Origin: Dendrophyllia cribrosa
Lineage: Eukaryota; Cnidaria; Anthozoa; Scleractinia; Dendrophylliidae
Assembly (NCBI GenBank): GCA_024195265.1
Contig: JAJLRJ010000004.1
Location: forward strand, 32,948,285-33,012,284
Length of the DNA stretch: 64,000 bases
Direction: 5' to 3'
The stretch's first letter is position 1, and each line of letters opens with the position of its first letter. The notes beneath the pieces were generated by a model. That model saw only the letters and a program-made list of their open reading frames with translations. It was not told where the DNA came from and did not search any database. The position numbers and the translations under genes are program-made. Shown one piece after another: positions 48,100 through 58,640 of this stretch.

Positions 48100-51000
48100 A
48101 TGATGGTTGGGAGAAACATGACAGAAGAGCAGAGACGAAAGAAGAGAGAAAAAGACCGAGAACGACAAAGGGAACGGAGGAAAAAAAGAACGAACGAACA
48201 GCGTCAAGCAGAGCTAGAAAGAAACCGAGAACGACAAAGGGAAAGGAGGAGAAAGAGAACCGAACAACAGCGTCAATTAGCGTTAGAACGGCTTCGAGGA
48301 ATGAGAAGAACTGAAGAACAGTGTGAACGAGACCAAGAACGGCAGCACGAAATAAGAAGGAACTGTGCGGAGGAGCAGCCTGAAGCAGATAGAGAAGGCC
48401 AACAAGGTACATTAATTGAGTAAATTCAATTTTATTTTGTAGTGTGACTCTGTTTTATTTATTAAGTGCGTTTGTCGATGTTTTGATTGTCGTAGAAATG
48501 CCAGGGAAACATGCTAATTAAGTGTACACGTGTTACAATCAGAATTATATAACTTACAGGCATTAAACACAGTTAAGAAATCACTCTCAAATCAAAATAT
48601 CCTCGAAAATTGCTTGATTTCAAAATAATGTACTCATTATGAATTTTTTTTCAATTCAATTCATGTCAAATAGTCAAATTTATGTTTTATTATCACAATT
48701 GAAGGGCCGAGAGCATAACCGACCTATGTGGATTTTTACGCCTTTTTTAGTTTTTTCTCACTCAGATTTGTCCATTTTTGGCATGTGACAGTGAACTACG
48801 GTTATGCTCTCGGCCCTTCAATTAATTGTTGCCTCCAATTTACATATTTCTCTACCAAGGTCCTAAAATTTATAATTCTCTACCAGCATTAATTACCTAT
48901 ATATCAAGATTTCCTACCTTTAAGACGTTTTATTTACTGTGTCAAAGGCATTGTAGGACACCGAATGTCGCGATAACAGGAGCGTTTTGAAAATGGTCCA
49001 AAATAGCCAAAATTCAATGGTCCATGAAAGCACCCGCGGACTCAAAAGGCTAATTTTCGACTTATCGAAATTTTGAAAAAAATAAAATGAAATCGAACCT
49101 TTTAAACCCATTTTCGAAAATAGGTCACTAAATAGGTTCTTTTAGTAAAATAAAAATAAATTCGAAATTTTGCCAGTGTCGTCGGATTCTCGATATTTAC
49201 AGACATCCGCTCTTAAGGCGTCTTTCAGTCACAAAACGTGGTTAACTTGAGCGTCCTTTAAATATAATTTGCTTCAAAAATCTATTTAAACCAAGATTTT
49301 ACCCAAGCAAAAAAAGAAATAGAAGTTCATAAAGACATCTGGTATAACTTTCACAAAGTTTTTTCCAAATTGTGTTAGCAATGGTCTTAGTAATGACGCA
49401 TGTTTTTTGTCAGTTGTTAATTCTTCAGTGGTTGATTGACGACTAGATGTGAGAATGGCCAGGCCAGGCTCCTTTTATACCGGAACTTCGTGTTTAACCT
49501 CGGTAAAGGAATGAGAAAGATGTAATGTCCATCGTGTCACGAGCGTGGGACTGAAGAGTCTCTCGTATCTCAGTGGTTAGAGCATCTGACCGGTGCCGGT
49601 GTGTGGAAGGTCATAGGTTGGAATCCTGTTGGGACTCAGATATTTTTCTTTGTCCCACACTCGTGACATGATGAACATCACATCTTTCTCATTCCTTTAC
49701 CGAGCTTAAAGTGGACCTAACTCCAAATTTGTTTTTTCGCTTAATCAACTCTATATGTACGTTGAAACGTTTTTTTTTTGTTTTTAACGTTGCGTTAGTG
49801 AATTATAGACCCTTTTAATAAATACCAGAATGCATCACATTCCGCTATTGATGTCAAATGTATTCTTTTGAATTGCAAGAGAATTAAAAAGAATATGTTT
49901 GACGTCATTAGCGGAAAATGATGCATTATTAAAAGTGTCTATAGAGGTTTGAATTTACAAAATGCTAATTAGATGACGTCAAATCAAGACTTTACCATTA
50001 TTTCTACTTCAATTTACAATAAGCAGTTCACAGCTTAAGGTAATCATTTTAAGAAATACTAAATAAAAACTGTTAATAGTCATTTGATTTGTTAAAGAAT
50101 ATTACTTGGAGGTGGAAACAAGTAGTTGTATAATAAACGATTCTTGATTTGACGTCATCTAATTAGCATTTTATAAATTCAAATCTCTATAACTCACTAA
50201 CGCGACGTTAAAAATAAGAAAATATTTCACTATTCGACTTTTCAACGTACATTGAGTTGATTAAAAGAAAAAAATTGGGGGCTAGGTGCACTTTAACATT
50301 TACCATCTTTCTTTATTTATCACCTCACATGACGCTTTCGACATTGCTGATCCTAACAGTACGCATTCATAACCGTGATTGCAAAAACAAATATTTGCTT
50401 TTCAGATCAGTTTGAGCAGTTCCGCTTTGGTAGTGCTCCAACATACGTGCGTTCATTCAAGGCATATCGGTAGGATTGCTTAAAAAAAGGTTTGCACAGA
50501 TGTGCGTTTTAGTTCAACATAATATTTTATTTAGCATTGTCGAAGCTTGAACCATTTAAAAACGGGATTGAGAATTTTTACCAAAGACTACAGTACAAAT
50601 ATTATTAAAAAAATTATATATTTTGTATACTAAAGTGCAATTAGCAATGCTATGATCAGTTCAGTATTGCTGGTTTAAAAATGTGTTTTTTTGTAATGAC
50701 TCAAGCATGACCAAAATCGTCACATTTTGTTATTGACACAAAAACTACAAACGCAAATAATGTGGCGAGGCAATCAATACAGGAAAAACACACAGAAGCC
50801 AAGTCACCTATTTTGGTCTGGTTTTTCTTCTCATTGATTGGTTACAATACACTGGGCGATGTTTAAGAGCTCAACAAGCACATAACCCACCTGAAGCCGA
50901 CTTATTAATATGACACCTAAAAAACATGTCAAGTGTTTTTGCAATTGTCCTCAGGAGAACAAAACAATCACTAAAAATGCTTATTTTGGTTGGAGAAAAG

Positions 51001-51663
51001 TTATCATACTACTTTTTAAGTTGCTATTCTTAAACAGCTAAAAAGGCCTTTTAGTCAGTAATCTGTTAGATAAAAATGGATTTAGTACACATACGCTAAA
51101 AATTCGACCACCTTTTATACTAAGTCAGTTAATATTTTGTTATTTATACGGTTACGAAAGCGAAAAAAAAAACGTCGTTATACGCTAAGCAGTTAACCCC
51201 ATTGACATTCTCATACAAACAATCTCCGACGAAACGAATTACGGCTGTTTACAGCAAACAGAAGCGATTTGATACGTCGTTGCAAAGAATTAGCCTGCAT
51301 GTATTCGATCTTAAGTATTTTGACATAAGCAAATGACATAAGTTCCTATTACTATATTTAGCCGGGGGAATTCCCTCTTTAACTTGATACTACATCGCCA
51401 TATTTTTATAATTTACAGGTATCTGCAAACGATTCAATAAATTTCATTTTCAGTACGCAAAAAAAAAAAATTATACACAAGAACGCAATAATACCAATGG
51501 TTTATACTGTTTTGGAAATTTCAGGTCCACTAACCCAGAAATCGGATGTCCCAAAAGCAATCACAACGTACTAAATGAACCGCTCAACAGGACTTCCGGT
51601 TTCGCTTTAAAACTGCAGCTGAAACCACAAGAATTTCGCACAAAGTGTACGTTTTTCAAATGA
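48100..51663 (+). CDS. Small STPR-like charged-repeat protein (3 exons, 169 aa)
   Basis: Exons 48100-48406, 50406-50469 and 51525-51663 join in phase with consensus donors and acceptors. Exon 1 encodes about 100 residues of Arg/Glu/Gln-rich helical repeat (RERQRERRKKRTNEQRQAEL and variants, period about 23), like the STPR DNA-binding repeats found in some animal nuclear proteins and transposon proteins. The second exon (DQFEQFRFGSAPTYVRSF) resembles the linker before helitron-helicase-like regions in related proteins, but no helicase follows; the last exon ends after 46 codons. It may be a truncated Helitron-type protein or a small DNA-binding protein. Its first intron straddles the right end of the large inverted repeat and contains several MITEs. 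Confidence 0.42.
48698..48823. mobile_element. 126-bp MITE with 24-bp TIRs
   Basis: TTGAAGGGCCGAGAGCATAA at the left is mirrored exactly at the right. It sits in the first intron of the STPR-like gene model. Confidence 0.75.
49499..49705. mobile_element. Palindromic element enclosing a tRNA-like sequence
   Basis: Arms CTCGGTAAAGGAATGAGAAA ... and their complement ending at 49705 enclose about 80 bp (49557-49636) that look tRNA-derived: A-box-like TATCTCAGTGG at 49566, anticodon-stem-like GACC...GGTC, and B-box-like GGTTGGAATCC at 49616. The acceptor stem is imperfect, so this is not called a functional tRNA. A SINE-like or MITE-captured tRNA is the likely origin. Confidence 0.6.
49706..50296. 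mobile_element. Foldback MITE with a second MITE nested inside
   Basis: TTAAAGTGGACCTAACTCC at the left pairs with GGGGGCTAGGTGCACTTTAA at the right. Inner arms (AACGTTGCGTTAGTGAATTA, GCTAATTAGATGACGTCAAA) also pair. The left arm is interrupted at 49804-49943 by a separate 140-bp palindrome (TATAGACCCTTTTAATA ... TATTAAAAGTGTCTATA). Confidence 0.7.
50470..51524. other. Intron or intergenic DNA, no gene seen
   Basis: AT-rich sequence between exons 2 and 3 of the STPR-like model. No ORF or repeat that I can support. Confidence 0.4.
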
Positions 51664-52059
51664 TATTTCATCCTCCAGTGTAAGTTAAAGACTTTTCTTC
51701 CAAGGGCAAAATGCATCTGTTAATTAGAAGATCAACAAGAACATTTATTTTAGAATTCTCAAAATAACAAATGACGGACTCCAGCGGACTCCAGACATTT
51801 CGGGGAAATGAAAACCGGCTCGCTACCCTTCAAACCCAAAATAAACCGAACGTCATTGCCTTTGCAATAATACCATGTTATTACTTTCAAATATTTGAAC
51901 TGAAATTGTTCCCTCAAAGACCAAAGTTCCATTCCCTTCTGGCGAAACATGTGGTGCAAGCAATACCAGAGTGGAAGCAAAGGAATTATTAATAATTTAA
52001 TACAAGTGGTTTATTACATTCAATTATATTAGTGTTTTCATTGTATCGATTCAAAATAC

Positions 52060-52166
52060 TGTCGCATATGTAACCTGGCCGGTTACATAGGTAACCGGGC
52101 CAGATCTTCACGTGTGTATTAAAAGATGGCTTCCTTGAATCTCACATGTGTTCGCTGTCTGTTACA
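52060..52166 (+). repeat. 5' LTR
   Basis: 107 bp, TGTCGCATATGTAACC ... TCTGTTACA. Contains an inner palindrome GTAACCTGGCCGGTTAC and GTAACCGG. Unusually short for an LTR. Confidence 0.9.
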
Positions 52167-52201
52167 TGGTGTCAGAAGACTGTGGGATTAAAACAACCCA
52201 A

Positions 52202-52939
52202 ATGGAGCAAGATTTTAAGCTTCCTGAGTACCTTTCACTGCAGGGAAACCCCTCCGAAAACTGGAGACGCTGGTATCAAAGATTCGAGTTGTATCTCGTC
52301 GCAAAGGAAAAGACGAAGAAGCCCGATGCAACCAAAATCGCCATGTTGTTGTCTGCAGTTGGACCCGAAGCCTTGGAGCGATACAACCATTTCGAATGGA
52401 GGGAAGGCGAAGACAAGTCAAAATTCGACGTTGTAAAGGCGAAATTTGAAAACGAGTTAGCGGGCCAAAAGCGGATTGTATTCTCCAGGTATCAATTCTG
52501 GGATTATTCGAAGACCGCGGGTCAAACCTTCGATGAATTCCTCACTCAGCTTCGAACACTCGCTTTATCGTGCGAATTCGCCGAGTCAGACAATATGATC
52601 AGAGACAAAATAGTGTTCTCGACCGAAAATCCTGCTCTGAAAGAACGACTGCTGCGTGAACCGAAACTTGACCTGCAGAAAGCCGTTGATATATCTCGAT
52701 CTTCGGAGTTGGCACACAAAGAATTCGTAACCATGAAAGGCGCCGACAAGGCGGACGACACAGTTGAAGTAGACGCGCTCAACACGAATCGTCCGAACAA
52801 AAGCCGATCTCAAAAAAGTGGCAATTACAAAGACGATTTCGAGGACGAGACACCAACCGTGAAAAAAGACGGAATTGTGGAAGATGTGGAACCACACACA
52901 CCCGAAACGCGTGTCCAGCTTGGGGAAAAACATGCCTAA
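52202..52939 (+). CDS. Gag polyprotein of the Gypsy element
   Basis: Start at MEQDFKLPEYLSLQG just after the primer-binding site. The capsid-like core is visible (NWRRWYQRFELYLVAKEKTK, later AGQTFDEFLTQLRTLALSCE). The frame ends at 52939 exactly where the zinc knuckle should begin. The knuckle (CLKCGGPNHFSSQC) is read in the -1 frame, starting at GGGGAAAAAC around 52922-52931. Either a programmed -1 shift at the A-run or a one-base mutation; the heptamer is not canonical. Confidence 0.82.
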   Translation: MEQDFKLPEYLSLQGNPSENWRRWYQRFELYLVAKEKTKKPDATKIAMLLSAVGPEALERYNHFEWREGEDKSKFDVVKAKFENELAGQKRIVFSRYQFWDYSKTAGQTFDEFLTQLRTLALSCEFAESDNMIRDKIVFSTENPALKERLLREPKLDLQKAVDISRSSELAHKEFVTMKGADKADDTVEVDALNTNRPNKSRSQKSGNYKDDFEDETPTVKKDGIVEDVEPHTPETRVQLGEKHA

Positions 52940-55900
52940 AGTGTGGAGGTCCAAACCACTTCAGCAGCCAATGCAGAACGGCCAATCCAAATGTCAATGA
53001 AGTCATCTCGCAAGACAGCAGCGACGACGAATTCTTTGTGGATTCTCTCTATATAGGGAACATCTCCTCGAAAGAAGACTCAGCATGGTTCTCTGTTGTG
53101 AAAGTAAATGGAAGCAAATTGAAGATGAAACTCGACACCGGTGCCTCGGCTAACGTGATATCTTAAAAAACTTTCAAGAAACTGCAAAACTCGTCTCGCC
53201 TACAACCATCAAATGCTTGTTTGAGAGCCTATGGGGACCACATCATTGACCACAAGGGTAAAGCCTCCCTGACCTGCAAAATCAACCACCATGAAGAGGT
53301 ACTCGAATTCTATGTTGCCATGACAAAGGCACCTCCCATCCTAGGTCTGCAAGCGTGCAAAAAACTCGGTTTGATACAGAGAACTGAGTGCCCTCCAACT
53401 CAACCAAGGCAAGAAGAACCTTCAGTTAATGTGGTTAACTCAAAGCACCTCACTAAACAAGATGTCTTAGAAGAGTACAAGGATGTGTTCATAGGCCTGG
53501 GAAAGTTTGACACTTACCACATCACCATTGAAGATGGTGCTGAACCTGTCATTCACCCCCCTCGTCGCGTCCCTCATGGTTTGCATGACCGGCTGAAAGA
53601 GAAACTGGATCAAATGGAATGTGACAAGATTATTGCCAAAGTTGACAAACCCACCGACTGGGTTAACAGCCTTGTAATTGTGGAAAAGAAAGACGGTAGT
53701 CTTCGTTTGTGTCTTGACCCCAAGGACTTAAACCTGGTCATAAAAAGGGAACACTTCCAAATTCCCACCTTTGAAGATGTCGTCTCACGCCTAGGAGGGA
53801 AGAAATACTTCACAGTCTTGGACCAGAAAGACTCTTACTGGCAAGTACCCTTGAGTGAAGAAAGCTCCTACCTGTGCTCATTTAACACTCCCTTCGGCAG
53901 ATACCGTTTCCTGCGTATGCCATTTGGAATCTGCTCAGCATCAGAGGTGTTGCAAAAGAGATTATACAAAGTGTTTGGAGACATGCAAGGAGTGGAAATA
54001 ATTGCAGATAATATGATCATTTCTGGCGCTACTGAAAAGGAACACGATCAACTACTGAGAAATGTTATGCAAAGGGCAAGAGAACAAAACGTGAAGTTCA
54101 ATCCAAAGAAGGTTCAATTCAAGCAGCCACGAGTGGTCTACTTCGGAACTATCATCGGTGAAAATGGAATCCGACCTGACCCAGCCAAAGTCAAAGTCAT
54201 GGTAGAACTACCCCAGCCAACTAGTAAAGAAGATGTTCGCAGACTGATGGGCACCGTTGCCTCCTTTAAAGACTTCATCCCAGACATGTCTACCACTATG
54301 TTCCCTATCAGGCAACTACTAAAGAAAGATGTGGAGTTTCAGTGGTTACCAGAGCACCAGCAGGCTGTCGACAAGATTAAAGAAGTTCTCAGCAGCGAAC
54401 CAGTCCTGCGCTACTTTGACCCTAACAAGAAGGTAACTATACAAGCCGATGCCTCATCGACAGGGCTAGGTGCTTGCCTCCTCCAAGACAGAGGACCAGT
54501 AGCTTACGCCTCGCGTGCGTTAACTGAGACCGAAGCTATTAGCGGTCACGTTTGCTGCTGAACACTTCCATCATTACATTTATGGAAGAGAAGTTGAAGT
54601 TGAAAACGACCACAAACCACTTGAAACCATAATTCGAAAGCCACTCCAGAATGCTTCACCAAGAATCCAGCTCATGCTTCTCAGGCTACTGAGATACAAA
54701 CTGAACTTAAAATATGTTCCAGGCACCAAGGTATGCATCGCGGACATGCTGTCCCGTGCCCACCCACCTGCGGTACCTCTCAGTGAAGACAGTCGAGATG
54801 AAGAAATGGACCTAAGGATACACAGCCTGGTCTCAGGACTGCCAATTTCCGAAGAAAAGATGAATCTCCTGAAGCACGCAACAGCCGCTGACGAGGCTCT
54901 ACAGATGGTACAAGTGCTCATCGATAAGGGGTGGCCAGCGTACAAAAGCGACACGCCCATCTGTACAAGGCAATATTGGTCTATCCGGGATGAGCTTCAC
55001 GTAATCGAAGGCCTGGTTTTTAGAGAAGAGAAGCTGGTTATACCCACAAGCATGCGTAGCGAAATGTTGGCAAAACTGCATGAAAGCCACCTGGGGATGG
55101 AGAAGTGTAAAGCCAGAGCTCGCTCCATTATGTACTGTCCTGGGATGGGTCGAGATATTGAAGAAACCATATCGAGATGTCTCACATGCGCTAAATACAA
55201 GCCTGCCAACCCTCGGGAACCACTCGTCCCTCATGAAATTCCCCAGCGGCCATGGTCAAAACTAGGAATGGACATTTTTACATTCAAAGGAAAGGATTAC
55301 CTCCTGGTCGTGGATTACTACTCGAAATACCCTGAAGTGTGCCTCTTAGCAGCCAAGACTGCAACCTGCATCATCTCTCACCTGAAAACCTGTTTTGCAA
55401 GACATGGCATACCTGACACTGTCATAGCAGACAATATGCCGTTTGGGAGTAGAGAGTTTACTCAGTTTGCTGATGAATGGGGCTTCAAAGTCAAGACATC
55501 AAGCCCACATCACGCCCCATCGAATGGGCAAAGTGAACGGTCTGTCGGAACGATAAAGCAACTGATGAGGAAGGCGGCAGAAGATGGTAGAGATGTCCAT
55601 CTGGCTCTGTTAGAGTATCGCAACACACCCATATCCGGCCTTGAATATTCACCAGCGCAGTTGCTGATGAGCCGAATGCTTAAAGACAAGCTGCCCACAC
55701 CAACAACCTTGCTGTTTCCCAAACTTGCCCGAGAAGCACACAAGTCTCTGTCAGCCCGACAAGAAAGACAAAAGAAATACCACGATCGTGGTACCAGAGT
55801 CCTGCCTCCACTTCAGGTCGGCGACCCTGTGAGAATTCAGCAAGGGCGCATTTGGAGTCCCGCAATCGTCATGGAAAAACACAAAGCACCCCGTTCCTTT

Positions 55901-56197
55901 AGAGTCAGAACCGAAGACGGCCGAGTGTACCGTCGAAACCGCAAGTTCCTGCGCCAATCATTTGAGTCTAAACCAGCTCAGCCAGTCCAGGCAGTGCCTC
56001 CGGCATCACCAATAACTGCTCAGCCAGTCCAGACAACAACCCCGACATCGCCCAGGCCCACTCCAGCAGCAGCTCCTTATGAGACAACAGGAACTGAATC
56101 CATGGAACCTCCGCCATTGATGCCTGAAGTGCCCATTCGGAGAACCTCTGTCAGACTGCGAAACAAGCCCAAGTGGTTGGGCGATTATGAACATTAA
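52930..56197 (+). pseudogene. Pol of the Gypsy element (protease, RT, RNase H, integrase), inactivated
   Basis: Protease active site DTGASAN starts at 53134, but TAA at 53164-53166 interrupts the frame directly after it. Reverse transcriptase follows with LDQKDSYWQV at about 53818 and the catalytic box reading IADNMI at 54001, where the second Asp of the xxDD pair is Asn (codon 54010-54012). RNase H begins IQADASSTGLGACLLQ; near 54538 a deletion shifts frame before FAAEHFHHYIYGRE. The final frame (to 56197) carries the HHCC finger (HESHLGMEKC, CLTCAKYK) and the integrase D-D-E at 55270, 55430 and 55535, with a proline-rich tail and no chromodomain. Stop, frameshift and active-site change together make this copy non-autonomous. 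Confidence 0.88.
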
Positions 56198-56353
56198 CAT
56201 CCTAACATTAAGCCTGATGCTTTTGAATAGGACTTGCGTGATTTATTGATTCCGCACCCATTTCAGTTACTATGCTTTCAGTGATTATACACTAGGACAA
56301 CCCTGTCTTTTTTTTTGTTGTTGTTGTTGTTCGTTTCAGTTGAAAAGGGAGGA

Positions 56354-56460
56354 TGTCACATATGTAACCTGGCCGGTTACATAGGTAACCGGGCCAGATC
56401 TTCACGTGTGTATTAAAAGATGGCTTCCTTAAATCTCACATGTGTTCGCTGTCTGTTACA
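56354..56460 (+). repeat. 3' LTR
   Basis: 107 bp, two substitutions relative to the 5' LTR; preceded by the purine-rich tract AAAAGGGAGGA and followed by the target duplication AATAC. Confidence 0.9.
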
Positions 56461-56490
56461 AATACAACCAAAGCGAACTGTATGGTCGTC

Positions 56491-56940
56491 TATCGTGAAC
56501 CGTTATTAGCAACATCAGTGTTCTAAAAATTGTTTTATGCAGTTCCAAAGCAATAGTCAGAAGCGACTCCAAACGCAGCAGTGCAACCGTGAGAGAGCCG
56601 ACGACGGTAGTATATTGCAATGTACTAAATCAAACTACAGAATAAAAAAGCTCTGTTTCTGTTTTCTTACCTCACATGACCTCAGAATACTCCCGCCTAT
56701 GTTCTCCTATCGCTACGACTCATATAAAACTCTATAACATGACCGTGAATATGTCACATGATTCCCAGGGATTTTCCCGGAAACGAGTGGCTTTCCTTAT
56801 TGCAACGTTTCCAACATGCAATATTCATTGAAAGTGATCGTCAATCATGAGCTGTTATTAGCAGTGCCAGTTGCTTAAAAAGTGTTTTCTGCAGTTCCAA
56901 GGCAATAGACAGAGGTGACTCCAAACGCAGCGGTGCTATA
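56491..56940 (+). repeat. Direct duplication, period about 350 bp
   Basis: GTTATTAGCA, TGCAGTTCCAA, GCAATAG and GACTCCAAACGCAGC appear in the same order at 56502-56580 and 56852-56932. Non-coding, between the Gypsy and DIRS-like elements. Confidence 0.6.
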
Positions 56941-57263
56941 CTGTTTTTCGAACATTAAAACCAACGACGGAAGTGTACTGTAATATGATAGTGAATCAAA
57001 ATACGGAATCATTGAAGATCTGATGGTATTCCACAGGTAGCCCAAGCTATATGTGTCACAGTAACCGTTACGGGCGAAATTATAAAGATTTGTATGAGAA
57101 AAAGCGGTCCATTCTAGGAGCTAAAAAATACGAACAAGATTTCAATAAAAATTGCCTACCTTACTTCGCTTGTGCGTTTTTTCCTTGTCTCCTGTGTGGT
57201 TTTTGGAGCGATTTAGAGCGTTTCCAGTGAGTTCTAGTTCCATTGCTTTCTCTCTATATATCC

Positions 57264-57683
57264 TTTCCCAAGGTAGGGCACTTCAACCGAGAGGCCGAGC
57301 GGATTCACTGAAGAAAAACCGCCGTAAATTCGCGGGTGAGGGTGATATTGTCTTTAGTACCATTTTACAGTCGCCCACCGGGTCAGTAAGAAATTCGACC
57401 CAAAGGCCGGGTCGCTAAGCCATTTTTCAAACGTTCGGCTTGAAGAAATTTGAATTAAACCTCTGTCGAACAATCTAAACGGAAAAGTGTGCAGAGATTG
57501 GCGACCATTAATGCTCTTTCCATGTATCCGGGTCTCGGATAAAGAGTTGGAATGGACAACAGAACTATCGTCCGTGGTCTACGTGGAATTTCGAGGCGAT
57601 CGGCGGGTTTGGAGCGAATTTACGGCGGTTTTCCTTCAGTGAATCCGCTCGGCCTCTCGGTTGAAGTGCCCTACCTTGGGAAA
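57264..57683. repeat. 70-bp inverted pair at the start of the DIRS-like element
   Basis: 57264-57333 and 57614-57683 are reverse complements with one mismatch (TTTCCCAAGGTAGGGCACTT ... TAAATTCGC), separated by 280 bp. It lies just upstream of the DIRS-like gag and may be part of its terminal structure. Confidence 0.7.
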
Positions 57684-57901
57684 ATGTAATTTCTGACGAC
57701 TGAGTGACGTAGGAACGAATTAGGCAGAAATTATTATTCTGACGGCACGGCATAGAGGTTCGCGTGTCCTCATGGGACAGTTCAGGACTATTTAAGGTTT
57801 TGGCGGGAGATATGTATCATTCTACGTCGGTCAGTCTTCTGCAACGTTATCTCTTTTCTTGTTTCCCGTGTTGCTTGACCTCGTGTTCTCGTGTTCTCGT
57901 A

Positions 57902-58640
57902 ATGTCTGTTTCCCAAGACGTTCAAGCGTTTATAAATAAGTCTTTGGTCGATAACAACAAATCGTTATTGGATCAGATCTCGAAGTTGGTATCTGATTCA
58001 GCCGAAAACATCAAGCGTTCTAGTGCTGAAGCTACCGATGAGCAGTTACGAGAGATAAAGAAACTCCGCCGGGAAGAACCTAAATCCTTCAACCGAAAAG
58101 GAAACGAAATTCAATACAGGTTTAACGCGAAGCTCACGGAAAGATTCGTTGGATGAAGCTAAGTCTCATTTGGAAGCTAACGCGATTGAAAAGGCGAGAG
58201 AGTCGTTGTCAGAAAGTACGTCTTTGATCACCGATAGGCAGAAGTTAATCTTGTTGGCAGATAAATCAGAGTTTGGATGGAAGACCGTCGAGCAGTACAC
58301 GCAGCACGAGCTGGCTGATGATGAGAAAGACGCTAAAAAGATTCGCCGTGCGGAGGAAAGAGCTGAGAAGGCTGTTAAGTCCACAACTACCAAAAGATCG
58401 ACCAAGCCGCCATACTCTTTGCGCCGTTCACGCTTTCGTGCTGCTTTTGCTGAATCGCGAAATCCAAGTCCTGTCCCCGTTTTTACTCCTTGGCGCAGTC
58501 AATCCTTGGCCACTCGTTCTGCCGAGGTTTCTTCAAGACCGGGGAATTGCTTTGCTTGTGGCAAGTTTGGCCATTGGAGATCTGAGTGTGCTCACGCTGT
58601 TCGTTCGTTGAAAGGTAATCAGTCAGGTCAGAGCAGATGA
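57902..58640 (+). pseudogene. Gag-like protein of the DIRS-like element, frameshifted
   Basis: ATG at 57902 gives MSVSQDVQAFINKSLVDNNK and a coiled-coil-like region. Near 58150 the frame breaks (stop after ERFVG) and continues in the next frame with LDEAKSHLEANAIEKARESL and a basic region. It ends in a zinc knuckle, CFACGKFGHWRSEC, at about 58548. The break is a single frameshift; otherwise the protein looks complete at about 245 residues. Confidence 0.7.

Larger units (their letters stand above)
33821..50322. repeat. 16.5-kb nested inverted-repeat structure
   Basis: Successive segments on the left match segments on the right in reverse orientation and mirror order: 33821-33851 with 50294-50322, 33850-34222 with 48927-49497, 34676-35131 with 45222-45668, 36668-37070 with parts of 44102-45222, and 37524-37600 with 43990-44106. 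The outermost match stops sharply at TGATAAATAAAGAAAGATGG. Unequal spacing is explained by later insertions in one arm or the other. It may be one large element with multi-kilobase TIRs or an inverted duplication. No clear target duplication was found at the outer boundary. Confidence 0.65.
52060..56460 (+). mobile_element. Ty3/Gypsy LTR retrotransposon with 107-bp LTRs
   Basis: Direct LTRs at 52060-52166 and 56354-56460 start TG and end CA, are the same length and differ at two positions. A 5-bp target duplication, AATAC, flanks the element (52055-52059 and 56461-56465). A primer-binding-site candidate TGGTGTCAGAAG follows the left LTR immediately and a purine tract (56343-56353) precedes the right one. 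Domain order gag, protease, RT, RNase H, integrase is that of Ty3/Gypsy. Near-identical LTRs imply a young insertion, yet the coding region already has several lesions. Confidence 0.92.

Noticed and set aside
49557..49636. Functional tRNA gene
   Set aside because: A and B boxes are present, but the acceptor stem is imperfect and the sequence is enclosed in a MITE-like palindrome.
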